This document shows positions 24,012 through 31,606 of a stretch of 64,000 nt of DNA, piece by piece; within the stretch, counting starts at the first letter, position 1; the number at the start of each line of letters is the position of its first letter. Both the position numbers and the translations under genes were made by a program. Origin of the DNA: Caproiciproducens faecalis (GTDB taxonomy: Bacteria; Bacillota; Clostridia; Oscillospirales; Acutalibacteraceae). The notes under the pieces are model-generated. The model did not search any database. It was not told where the DNA came from and saw only the letters and a list, made by a program, of their open reading frames with translations. The DNA is taken from contig NZ_JAGFNZ010000001.1 of the NCBI RefSeq assembly GCF_019448085.1, positions 496,001 to 560,000 on the forward strand, written 5' to 3'.

Positions 24012-24527
24012 ATGGTTAATCAGTTTTTGGAGGCGGGCAAAATTGTGGGTACGCACGGCCTTCAGGGAGAACTGCGCGTAGATCCCTGGTGCGATTCAGC
24101 CGAATTTCTGGCTCAGTTCAAAACGCTCTACTGGGACAAAGGAGCTCAAGAGCTGGAAGTCACCTCTTCCCGCGTCCACAAAACGCAGCTGCTTTTAAAA
24201 CTGAAGGGGATCACTACCATTGAGCAGGGCGACACGCTGCGCGGCAGAATCATTTACATCAGCCGCGAAGATGCAAAGCTGGACAAGGGCCGCTATTTTA
24301 TGCAGGATCTGGTCGGGCTGGAGGTTTTTGACGCCGATACCTGCATCTACTACGGGACCCTGACGGAAATTATGCGCACCGGTGCGAACGACGTTTATCA
24401 GATAACGTCGGAAAATAAGAAGAATTATTTGATTCCGGCAATACCGGAAGTAATTATAGATATTAATATTACTAATGGTAAAATGCAGATCAGGCCGCTT
24501 AGGGGGATTTTTGATGATGCGGATTGA
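24012..24527 (+). CDS. rimM: Ribosome maturation factor RimM
   Basis: 171 residues from ATG 24012, five bases after GGAGG. N-terminal barrel FLEAGKIVGTHGLQGELRVDP and C-terminal PRC barrel (YFMQDLVGLEVFDADT, NDVYQI, LIPAIPEVIIDI). RimM binds ribosomal protein S19 and helps form the 30S head. The 3' end overlaps trmD by 14 bp. Confidence 0.96.
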   Translation: MVNQFLEAGKIVGTHGLQGELRVDPWCDSAEFLAQFKTLYWDKGAQELEVTSSRVHKTQLLLKLKGITTIEQGDTLRGRIIYISREDAKLDKGRYFMQDLVGLEVFDADTCIYYGTLTEIMRTGANDVYQITSENKKNYLIPAIPEVIIDINITNGKMQIRPLRGIFDDAD

Positions 24528-25284
24528 TTTTCTGACCCTTTTTCCCGATATGTGTGAGGCGGTCATGTCCGAAAGCATCATTGGGCGTGCGCGCAGAAAA
24601 GGCGCAATTGAGGTGTACTGCCACCAGATCCGTGATTTTGCATATGATAAACATAACAGAGTTGACGACTGCCCCTTCGGCGGCGGCATGGGCATGCTGC
24701 TGATGGCGGAGCCGATTGCCCTGTGTATTGACGACCTGATTGAAAAGCTGGGGGAAAAGCCCCATCTTGTCTACCTGTCCCCCCAGGGGAAAACCCTGAC
24801 CCAGCAGCGGGTCAAGGAGCTGGCGCAGCTCCCCAATCTTGCGCTGCTGTGCGGCCATTACGAGGGAATCGACGAGCGCATCATCGACCGGTATGTCGAT
24901 GAGGAAATTTCCATTGGGGATTATGTGCTGACGGGGGGCGAGCTTCCGGCACTGGTACTGGCGGACTCTGTCTGCCGAATGATCGACGGGGTTCTTTCCA
25001 GCGAAGAATGTTTTCAGGAGGAAAGTCATTTCAACTCCCTTCTGGAGTATCCGCAGTATACCCGTCCGGCGGTGTGGCGCGGGGCAAAGGTTCCGGACGA
25101 ACTGATGACGGGGCACCATGAGAATGTACGGAAGTGGCGGCGGCAGCAGTCGATTCTTCGGACTTTGCACAAACGGCCGGAAATGCTGGAAAAGGCTGAT
25201 TTGACAAAAGAAGACAGGGCATTCTTGGAAAAACTGCTTTCCGAAACGGAAAACGCCGGCACGGAAAGCGAAAACGAAGGATAA
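24514..25284 (+). CDS. trmD: tRNA (guanine-37-N1) methyltransferase TrmD
   Basis: 256 residues. Starts MMRIDFLTLFPDM after AGGGGGATTTTTG. The SPOUT knot is visible: LLCGHYEGIDERI and EISIGDYVLTGGELPA, with the catalytic aspartate segment further on (RPAVWRG, PDELMTGHH). It methylates G37 of tRNAs and prevents frameshifting. Overlaps rimM. rplS, which usually follows, is absent here. Confidence 0.97.
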   Translation: MMRIDFLTLFPDMCEAVMSESIIGRARRKGAIEVYCHQIRDFAYDKHNRVDDCPFGGGMGMLLMAEPIALCIDDLIEKLGEKPHLVYLSPQGKTLTQQRVKELAQLPNLALLCGHYEGIDERIIDRYVDEEISIGDYVLTGGELPALVLADSVCRMIDGVLSSEECFQEESHFNSLLEYPQYTRPAVWRGAKVPDELMTGHHENVRKWRRQQSILRTLHKRPEMLEKADLTKEDRAFLEKLLSETENAGTESENEG

Positions 25285-25412
25285 TCCGGGCGAAAAAAGG
25301 AAACAGTATAGCAGAGAAAACAAAAGTTTTCAACAATTATGGCACATTGCACAAATCAATACCAAACATAATCCTCCCGATTCGGTCATCAATCCAAAGT
25401 TTTTTTATTTTG

Positions 25413-25440
25413 TTGACGGTATGCTGAATTGTGATATAAT
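25413..25440 (+). promoter_or_regulatory. Sigma-A promoter of the HPr gene
   Basis: TTGACG (25413-25418), 16 bp, TATAAT (25435-25440). A leader of about 95 nt without a clear structure leads to the start codon. Confidence 0.75.
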
Positions 25441-25540
25441 AACTGTGAATCATATACCGATAATGATGTTAACTGATACTTTTAATTTATTAATTTATGG
25501 TTTTGCGGAAATGACTTTCTGTTTAGGAGTGAATGAAGTA

Positions 25541-25804
25541 ATGTGTGTTAAAGAAGTACTGGTTCAGAATCAAGTGCGCCTTCATGCGCGCCCGGCTACA
25601 TTTTTTATTCAAAAGGCAAATGAATACAAGTCCTCTATCTGGGTGGAGAAAGAGGAAAGACGCGTCAACGCTAAGAGCCTTTTGGGCGTTCTGTCCCTCG
25701 GCATTGTCGGCGGGACCACCATCCGGATTATCGCAGACGGAACGGATGAAGAAGAGGCAGTAAACAGCCTTATCGAATTGGTTCAGTCCGGTTTTACCGA
25801 GTAA
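25541..25804 (+). CDS. ptsH: HPr-type phosphocarrier protein
   Basis: 87 residues. The active histidine lies in RLHARPATFF (His15 type) and the regulatory serine in AKSLLGVLSLGI (Ser46 type), so both the PTS transfer site and the HPr kinase site are kept; this argues against a Crh, which lacks the histidine. HPr passes phosphate from enzyme I to sugar-specific EIIA and, when Ser-phosphorylated, supports carbon catabolite repression. The start ATG 25541 is 11 bases after AGGAG. It stands alone, away from other PTS genes. Confidence 0.85.
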   Translation: MCVKEVLVQNQVRLHARPATFFIQKANEYKSSIWVEKEERRVNAKSLLGVLSLGIVGGTTIRIIADGTDEEEAVNSLIELVQSGFTE

Positions 25805-25819
25805 TTTGTTCAGCCAAAC

Positions 25820-25848
25820 AGCACCGCTTAACCGGCGGTGCTTTTTTG
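25820..25848 (+). terminator. Terminator of the HPr gene
   Basis: AGCACCGC and GCGGTGCT form an 8-bp stem, followed by TTTTTT. Confidence 0.92.
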
Positions 25849-25899
25849 TATTTACGACCCGTTTAAGGCACTTCGGGTTGTGTGGAGTGGAGGGATACC

Positions 25900-27756
25900 A
25901 TGACAGATCATGAAAAGCATATCAAGGAGCTTCGAAGCCGCGCCATGCGTCTTCCGCTCAGCCCCGGTGTCTATATCATGCACGACAAGTCGGGCAAAAT
26001 TATCTATATTGGCAAGGCAAAGGCGTTAAAAAACCGTGTCAGCCAGTATTTCGGCTCGGAAAAGAACCATGACGAAAAGGTTCGCCGCATGGTCAGCAAC
26101 GTGGAGTATTTCGAGTATATTCTGACGGACAGTGAATTCGAAGCTCTTGTGCTGGAGTGCAGCCTGATAAAGCAGCACACGCCGAAATACAACATCCTGT
26201 TAAAGGATGACAAGGGCTACCATTATATTAAAATTACTGCCGGGCCGTGGCCCAGAATTTCGCAGGCGAAGCAGGTTCTTGACGACGGCGCGAATTATAT
26301 CGGCCCCTACGTCAGCTCCTGGGCGACGAAGGAATCCATTGATGAAGCGCTCAAAATTTTCCGGCTGCCGTCCTGCTCCCGCAAATTTCCGCAGGACATC
26401 GGCAAAGCGAGGCCGTGTCTGAATTATTACATTAAGCAGTGCTGTGCGCCGTGCCGCGGAAGAATCAGCGAGCAGGAGTACAACGAGTTGGTGGAGGAGG
26501 CCATTGATTTTCTTCGCGGCGGAAGCGCAAAGAGTATGCGCGAACTGGAGAAAAAGATGAACGAAGCGGCCGAAGCGCTGGAATTTGAACGCGCCGCGCG
26601 GATTCGTGACCGGCTGACGGCAATTAAACGCATGAGCGACCGCCAGAAGGTGGTGGCTGCGCGTGTGCCGGAGCAGGACATCATCGCGCTGGCACAGGGT
26701 GCGGACACAAGCTGCTTTGAAGTTTTTCGTTTTCTGAACGGACGCCTTTGCGACCGCGAAACCTTTTTAATGGGTGAAACGGGGAATCCCAAAACGGCAC
26801 GCGGGGAATTTATTGAACGTTATTACGCCATGCGGGACCGGATTCCGCCGCGCGTCTGTCTGGACGGCCCGACCGAAAATACGGAGCTGCTGGGGGAATG
26901 GCTGAGCCGGAAGGCGGAAAGAAAGGTAACGGTTTCCGTACCGCAGAAGGGCGAACAGGCCCAGCTTGTAGAAATGTGCCGCAACAACGCGGCGGAGCAG
27001 GTGGCGCAGGCTACGGGGCGGACTGTGCGGGAAGCCTCCGCTCTGGACGAGCTTGGCCGTCTTCTGGGAATGGAACAGCCGCCCATCTATATTGAATCCT
27101 ACGATATTTCGAACCTTGCCGGCAGCGAGAACGTGGCGGGCATGGTCGTATTTGAAAACGGCAGGCCGCTCAAATCCGCTTACCGGAAATTCAAAATCAA
27201 AACGGTGGAGGGTCAGGACGATTACGCTTCCATGAAGGAAGTCCTTGAGCGCCGCTTCCATGAATATTTTGACGCACAGGGAAAAAATAGTACGGAAGGA
27301 TTCGGACGTCTGCCGGATCTGATCCTGCTCGACGGCGGCAAGGGACAGGTAAGTGCGGTCAGACCCGTGCTGGAAGCCTCCGGACTTCAGGTTCCGCTTT
27401 TCGGCATGGTCAAGGACGACAAACACCGCACCCGCGCGATTGCGACGGACGGCGGCGAGATTGCGATCAACTCCAACCGGAAGGCTTTTACGCTGGTTTC
27501 TTCCATTCAGGACGAGGTACACCGTTTTGCGATTGGATACCACAGGCAGGCGCGCAAAAAAACAACGATTTCTTCCGAATTGACCACCATCGAGGGTGTC
27601 GGCCAGACCCGGGCTAAAGCGCTTTTAAAGCACTTTAAGACGATACGGGCAATCAAAAACGCGGATCTGGAGGAACTGGCCGCCGCACCCGGTATGACGA
27701 AACCGGCGGCGCGAAATCTGTTCCAATATTTCCATCCCCAAGAGGAAAGAAGTTGA
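25900..27756 (+). CDS. uvrC: Excinuclease ABC subunit C
   Basis: 618 residues. ATG 25900 follows GGAGGGATACC. N-terminal GIY-YIG nuclease (SPGVYIMHDKSGKIIYIGKAKALKNRV), a Cys-rich patch (PCLNYYIKQCCAPC), a UVR segment near 205-240 that contacts UvrB, then the RNase H-like second nuclease (YDISNLAG, PDLILLDGGKGQ) and helix-hairpin-helix motifs (TIEGVGQTRAKALLKHF). UvrC makes both cuts in nucleotide excision repair. Confidence 0.97.
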   Translation: MTDHEKHIKELRSRAMRLPLSPGVYIMHDKSGKIIYIGKAKALKNRVSQYFGSEKNHDEKVRRMVSNVEYFEYILTDSEFEALVLECSLIKQHTPKYNILLKDDKGYHYIKITAGPWPRISQAKQVLDDGANYIGPYVSSWATKESIDEALKIFRLPSCSRKFPQDIGKARPCLNYYIKQCCAPCRGRISEQEYNELVEEAIDFLRGGSAKSMRELEKKMNEAAEALEFERAARIRDRLTAIKRMSDRQKVVAARVPEQDIIALAQGADTSCFEVFRFLNGRLCDRETFLMGETGNPKTARGEFIERYYAMRDRIPPRVCLDGPTENTELLGEWLSRKAERKVTVSVPQKGEQAQLVEMCRNNAAEQVAQATGRTVREASALDELGRLLGMEQPPIYIESYDISNLAGSENVAGMVVFENGRPLKSAYRKFKIKTVEGQDDYASMKEVLERRFHEYFDAQGKNSTEGFGRLPDLILLDGGKGQVSAVRPVLEASGLQVPLFGMVKDDKHRTRAIATDGGEIAINSNRKAFTLVSSIQDEVHRFAIGYHRQARKKTTISSELTTIEGVGQTRAKALLKHFKTIRAIKNADLEELAAAPGMTKPAARNLFQYFHPQEERS

Positions 27757-27824
27757 CACGGCGCCCTGTTAATGGGATAATAACGGTTATAGGATTATTT
27801 TGTAAATTTTAAGGAGATTCATAT

Positions 27825-28373
27825 ATGAGAGTTATCACCGGGTCTGCCCGCGGTTCGCGGCTGACCACACTGGAGGGCGACAGCGTCCGCCCCACGCCGG
27901 AAAGGGTAAAGGAGGCTCTGTTCAGCGCCCTTCAGTTTCAGATTGAGGGCAGAAGAGTGCTGGACCTTTTTGCCGGTTCCGGTCAGCTGGGAATTGAAGC
28001 ACTGAGCCGCGGCGCAAAGCAGGCGGTGTTTGTGGACGCGAGCAAAAATTCTGTTTCTGTTGTTCAAAAGAATCTGGAGCATACCGGCCTTTCTGAAAAC
28101 GCAGTGGTCAAAACCATGGATTTTGCCGCCTTTCTGCTGCAGAACCGGGAGCACTTTGACCTAGCGTTTCTCGACCCGCCCTACCGGACAGGCCTGCTGC
28201 AGCGCGCACTGCCGTTGACCGCGGAAGTGATGAATACCGGCGGAACGATTATCTGTGAGCATCCGCGCGACGAAGAAATGCCGCAGGAAGCGGGGAATTT
28301 TGTCCTTGCTCGCAGTTATCGCCACGGGAAAATCCAGCTGACCCTATACAGACATAAGGACGTGACCGAATAA
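27825..28373 (+). CDS. rsmD: 16S rRNA (guanine-966-N2) methyltransferase RsmD
   Basis: 182 residues, start after AAGGAGATTCATAT. Starts MRVITGSARGSRL, has the SAM-binding LDLFAGSGQLGIEALSRGA and the catalytic D-P-P-Y at 117-120. It methylates G966 of 16S rRNA. The stop codon shares one base with the coaD start (TAATG), the usual rsmD-coaD coupling. Confidence 0.95.
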   Translation: MRVITGSARGSRLTTLEGDSVRPTPERVKEALFSALQFQIEGRRVLDLFAGSGQLGIEALSRGAKQAVFVDASKNSVSVVQKNLEHTGLSENAVVKTMDFAAFLLQNREHFDLAFLDPPYRTGLLQRALPLTAEVMNTGGTIICEHPRDEEMPQEAGNFVLARSYRHGKIQLTLYRHKDVTE

Positions 28374-28861
28374 TGAAAATCGCTATCTGTCCGGGTAGTT
28401 TTGACCCGGTTACATTAGGCCACATGGACATCATCAACCGGTCGCGCAAAGTTTTTGACAAGACCATTGTTGCTGTTTTGGTAAATCCGGAAAAACACAC
28501 GCTGTTCACTGTGGACGAAAGAATAGAGCTTTTAAAACGCTGTACCCGCGGCATGGATGACATAGAGGTGGTTGGTTTTGACGGGCTTCTTGCCGATTAC
28601 GCCCGGGAGCGCGGCGTGACGGCGATTGTCAAGGGACTGAGGGCTCTGTCGGACTTTGAATATGAGTTTCAGCAGGCTCTGACCAATAAAAAGCTGAATC
28701 CCAATCTGGAAACCATGTTCCTGACGACCAGCGCCGAAAACATGTTTTTAAGTTCCAGTATTGTCAAACAAATTGCCCGCTTCGGCGGAGATATTTCTAA
28801 TTTTGTGCCGGAGTGTATTTTGAGCGATATTAAAGAAAGATTGAGTTTAGGGGAGGCATAG
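28373..28861 (+). CDS. coaD: Phosphopantetheine adenylyltransferase
   Basis: 162 residues. Nucleotidyltransferase motif PGSFDPVTLGH (T14-L-G-H17), then GLRALSDFEYE and SSSIVKQIARFGGD near the end. It makes dephospho-CoA, the fourth step of CoA synthesis. One-base overlap with rsmD. Confidence 0.97.
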   Translation: MKIAICPGSFDPVTLGHMDIINRSRKVFDKTIVAVLVNPEKHTLFTVDERIELLKRCTRGMDDIEVVGFDGLLADYARERGVTAIVKGLRALSDFEYEFQQALTNKKLNPNLETMFLTTSAENMFLSSSIVKQIARFGGDISNFVPECILSDIKERLSLGEA

Positions 28862-28865
28862 CATT

Positions 28866-29339
28866 ATGAGCGAGTTAAATACCGAAGACCTGGTCGACGA
28901 ACTTTACGATATGGTGGATAAAGCGTGGAGCTTTCCGCTGAGCCGCGGACGTGCGGTGCTGGACGGTGACGAGATCAAACAGATTCTTGACGAGATCCGC
29001 GAAAGTTTTCCGCAGGAAATCCGTCAGGCAAAGGCGATCTGCGCGGACCGCGCACAGATTATCAGCGACGCGAAGCGCGAGGCCGAAACCGTCATCCGGG
29101 TGGCGGAGGAACGTGCCAAGGCCATGGTTAATCAAGACGAAATCGTCAAACAGGCGCAGCAGAAAGCAAACGACCTGCTCAGCCAGGCGCAGACGAAATT
29201 CCGTGAAATGCGAAAGGCCTCCAATGATTACATAGACGACCTGATGAAGCGTACGGATGACGGTCTTGCCGCCAACCTTTCGGAACTGCGTCAGACCAGA
29301 CAAAATATAAAAGCTTCGCAGCGTTCCGGACAAAATTAA
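28866..29339 (+). CDS. Coiled-coil protein of unknown function (157 aa)
   Basis: Start after GGGGAGGCATAGCATT, 5 bp behind coaD. The first 60 residues contain an acidic helix and a short conserved-looking SRGRAVLDGDEIKQILDEIRESFP. From about 60 to 150 it is a continuous charged helix (AKREAETVIRVAEERAKAM, KQAQQKANDLLSQAQTKFREM) like the peripheral stalk subunits of ATPases or DivIVA tails. Similar proteins follow coaD in many Clostridia, but no function is known to me. Confidence 0.75.
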   Translation: MSELNTEDLVDELYDMVDKAWSFPLSRGRAVLDGDEIKQILDEIRESFPQEIRQAKAICADRAQIISDAKREAETVIRVAEERAKAMVNQDEIVKQAQQKANDLLSQAQTKFREMRKASNDYIDDLMKRTDDGLAANLSELRQTRQNIKASQRSGQN

Positions 29340-29360
29340 GCATAATTTTTATATTTCTGC

Positions 29361-29397
29361 AAAACCACGATACAAGATCTTGTACCGTGGTTTTTTT
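29361..29397 (+). terminator. Terminator after the coaD unit
   Basis: AAACCACGATACAAG pairs with TTGTACCGTGGTTT around ATC (one bulge), followed by TTTTTTT. Confidence 0.92.
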
Positions 29398-29465
29398 ATG
29401 CACCAAAATAGGATTTTACGCGAAAAAACAAGGGAAAATGGTTGACATAATCAAAAAAATAACAG

Positions 29466-29494
29466 TTGCATTTTAAATATAAATACGTTATAAT
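29466..29494 (+). promoter_or_regulatory. Promoter of the dcw cluster
   Basis: TTGCAT (29466-29471), 17 bp, TATAAT (29489-29494). It lies directly before the repeats proposed as the MraZ operator, so a bound regulator would meet the transcription start. Confidence 0.65.
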
Positions 29495-29502
29495 CAAAAC
29501 AC

Positions 29503-29569
29503 AAGTGGTGAAAGGTGGGGGTAAGTAGCACAAAGTGGTTTTCAGAGTGTGCTTTTACCCGAAAAGTGG
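29503..29569 (+). promoter_or_regulatory. Likely MraZ operator: phased A(A/G)GT(G/A)G boxes
   Basis: AAGTGG at 29503, AGGTGG at 29513, AAGTAG at 29523 and AAGTGG at 29533 repeat every 10 bp exactly; another AAGTGG at 29564-29569 sits where the mraZ ribosome site should be. MraZ proteins bind short G-rich direct repeats (GTGG or AAAGTG cores) one helical turn apart in front of their own gene, so this is the expected autoregulatory site. Confidence 0.7.
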
Positions 29570-29575
29570 CTTGCG

Positions 29576-29995
29576 ATGTTAATCGGCGAGTACCAACATA
29601 ATATAGACACCAAGGGCCGTGTGATTGTTCCGGCCAGATTCCGTGAGGATCTGGGCGAGCATTTTTATATCACAAAAGGGCTGGACGGCTGTCTGTTTGT
29701 TCTTTCACCGGAGGAGTGGACAAGGCTTCAGGACAAGGTAAAGGCGATGCCGATTTCCAAGGCAAGGGGCCTTCAGCGCTTTTTCTTTTCCGGCGCGGCG
29801 GAAGTCGAACCGGACAAGCAGGGGCGTATCCTCATTCCGCAGGTTCTGCGTGACCACGCGCAGCTTACCAAAGACGTGACCTTTATCGGTACGTCGAGCA
29901 GGGCGGAAATATGGGACAGCAAACGCTGGAATGATTTCAATTCCACTTTGACAGAAGAGAGCATAGCCGAAGCAATGGATATGCTTGAGCTTTAA
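29576..29995 (+). CDS. mraZ: Transcription regulator MraZ
   Basis: 139 residues from ATG 29576, giving the standard N-terminus MLIGEYQHNIDTKGRVIVPARF. Two AbrB-like MraZ repeats (1-60 and 75-135; second: EVEPDKQGRILIPQVLRDHA) are clear. MraZ forms rings and controls the division and wall cluster. There is no good AGGAGG; the nearest element is AAAGTGG, part of the box array, so binding there could also touch translation. Confidence 0.95.
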   Translation: MLIGEYQHNIDTKGRVIVPARFREDLGEHFYITKGLDGCLFVLSPEEWTRLQDKVKAMPISKARGLQRFFFSGAAEVEPDKQGRILIPQVLRDHAQLTKDVTFIGTSSRAEIWDSKRWNDFNSTLTEESIAEAMDMLEL

Positions 29996-30010
29996 GCGGG
30001 TGGTATCAGT

Positions 30011-30937
30011 ATGGAATTTCTTCATAAACCGGTTTTGTTTGACGAAACCATTGAAAGCCTCGACATTCATCCCGACGGGGTGTATATTGACGGGACTGCG
30101 GGCGGCGGGGGCCATTCGCAGGCGATTGCGGATAGGCTTACAACGGGAAAGCTTCTTTCCATTGACCAGGATCCCGACGCAATTAAAACCGTTACCGAAA
30201 GGCTGAAGTCCTACAGCTGTTCCGTAATCTATCAGGCGAACTTTTCCGAAATGGCCGAAGTGGCGGCAAGCTTAAAGCTTACCCCTGTTGACGGCGTTTT
30301 ACTCGATATAGGCGTTTCCTCCTATCAGTTGGACAACCCGGAGCGCGGGTTCTCCTACCATTCCGACGCACCTCTTGATATGCGCATGAGCCAGACGGGC
30401 GTTTCCGCCGCGGATCTGGTCAACAACCTGTCATGGCAGGAGCTTGCGCAGATCATCAGCCGCTACGGCGAAGACAAAAACGCCCGCAGCATTGCGAAAG
30501 GAATTGTAAAGGCACGGGAAGAAAAACCAATTGAAACTACCCTTGAACTGGCGGAAGTTATTAAGGAATCCGTTCCCGCAGCGGTTCGCCGCGAACAGGG
30601 ACATCCCGCCCGTAAAACCTTTCAGGCGCTGAGAATTGAAGTCAACGGAGAACTGGACAGGCTCTCTCAGGGGCTGGACGCCGCATTTTCTATTTTAAAG
30701 CCCGGCGGAAGGCTGGCAGTGATTACGTTCCACTCTCTGGAGGACAGAATTGTCAAGCAGCGCATGGCTTTGTGGTGTACGGGCTGCACCTGCCCGCCGG
30801 ATTTTCCGGTGTGTGTGTGCGGAAAAAAGCCAAGGGCGGAGCTGCTCTACAAAAAGGGACTTGCGCCGAGTGAAGCGGAACTGGAACAGAACCCCCGCAG
30901 CCGCAGCGCAAGACTCCGCGTCTGCATTAAACTGTAA
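30011..30937 (+). CDS. rsmH: 16S rRNA (cytosine-1402-N4) methyltransferase RsmH
   Basis: 308 residues. FLHKPVLFDETIESL at the start, SAM site DGTAGGGGHSQA, LDIGVSSYQLD, and RGFSYHSDAPLDMRM. It methylates C1402 in the ribosomal P site. 15 bp after mraZ, with GCGGGTGG as ribosome site. Confidence 0.97.
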   Translation: MEFLHKPVLFDETIESLDIHPDGVYIDGTAGGGGHSQAIADRLTTGKLLSIDQDPDAIKTVTERLKSYSCSVIYQANFSEMAEVAASLKLTPVDGVLLDIGVSSYQLDNPERGFSYHSDAPLDMRMSQTGVSAADLVNNLSWQELAQIISRYGEDKNARSIAKGIVKAREEKPIETTLELAEVIKESVPAAVRREQGHPARKTFQALRIEVNGELDRLSQGLDAAFSILKPGGRLAVITFHSLEDRIVKQRMALWCTGCTCPPDFPVCVCGKKPRAELLYKKGLAPSEAELEQNPRSRSARLRVCIKL

Positions 30938-30978
30938 TAAATTTCTTATTATCATTCAGTATGACAGGAAGTGAAAAT

Positions 30979-31476
30979 ATGGCTTCTCCAAACAGCAACG
31001 AAGCTTATGATTTTGCGTTGTTTGAACCCAAACGACAGCACGAAGAACCTCAGAAAAAAAGCAATATTATTGAACTTCCAAAAGAAAAACTGGAGCAGAA
31101 CAGAAGGGTAAAACTCAATCCTTTCCGTGTCGTGTCTACTTTTCTTGCGTTCGGCATTATGATTAGCATTGTGGGAACCATGGTATACGGGCAGGTGCAG
31201 CTGACTGAACTGACCGAGAATCTGAATGCCGCGACAAAAACGCTGAATGAGAGCGAAAGCGTTTATACGCAGCTTCAGATGAAATCGGATTCCCAGCTTT
31301 CCCTGCAGACCGTGGAAAATTATGCGACCAACAAGCTTGGCCTGAAGAAGATTGAGCAGAATCAGGTGGAGCCGATCGCCCTTTCCAAAGGGGATAAAAC
31401 GCAGGTCGTTCAAAACAGCGGGGATGATAACTGGCTCACTTCGCTTTGGAACTCTATCCTGCAATTATTGTCATAA
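30979..31476 (+). CDS. ftsL: Division protein FtsL-like
   Basis: 165 residues from ATG 30979 (GGAAGTGA before it). Cytoplasmic part of about 50 residues, one membrane helix near 53-73 (FLAFGIMISIVGTMVYG), then a leucine-zipper-like extracellular coiled coil (ELTENLNAATKTLNESESVYTQL) and the ENYATNKLGLKKIE end segment. This is the FtsL/septum-initiator plan; identity rests on layout and on position between rsmH and the PBP gene. Confidence 0.85.
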   Translation: MASPNSNEAYDFALFEPKRQHEEPQKKSNIIELPKEKLEQNRRVKLNPFRVVSTFLAFGIMISIVGTMVYGQVQLTELTENLNAATKTLNESESVYTQLQMKSDSQLSLQTVENYATNKLGLKKIEQNQVEPIALSKGDKTQVVQNSGDDNWLTSLWNSILQLLS

Positions 31477-31545
31477 AAAAAATAATTGATAAATAAGTAT
31501 TACTACCCAAATTTGTTGAGATGTTTGGTTTGGTATGCAAAAAAG

Positions 31546-31580
31546 GAGAGTTGAGAGCAGATCTTGACTCTCATTTTTGT
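31546..31580 (+). terminator. Terminator-like hairpin between ftsL and the PBP gene
   Basis: GAGAGTTGAG (31546-31555) pairs with CTTGACTCTC (31563-31572), with two G-U pairs and a 7-base loop, followed by ATTTTTG. It may reduce read-through inside the cluster. Confidence 0.6.
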
Positions 31581-31606
31581 AATATAGCTTTTCGGGAGGA
31601 GCAGCA

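Noticed and set aside
25419-25540. Longer reading of the HPr gene with a 40-residue N-terminal extension.
   Set aside because: The extension covers the promoter -10 and lacks a ribosome site; HPr proteins of 87 residues start at the chosen ATG.
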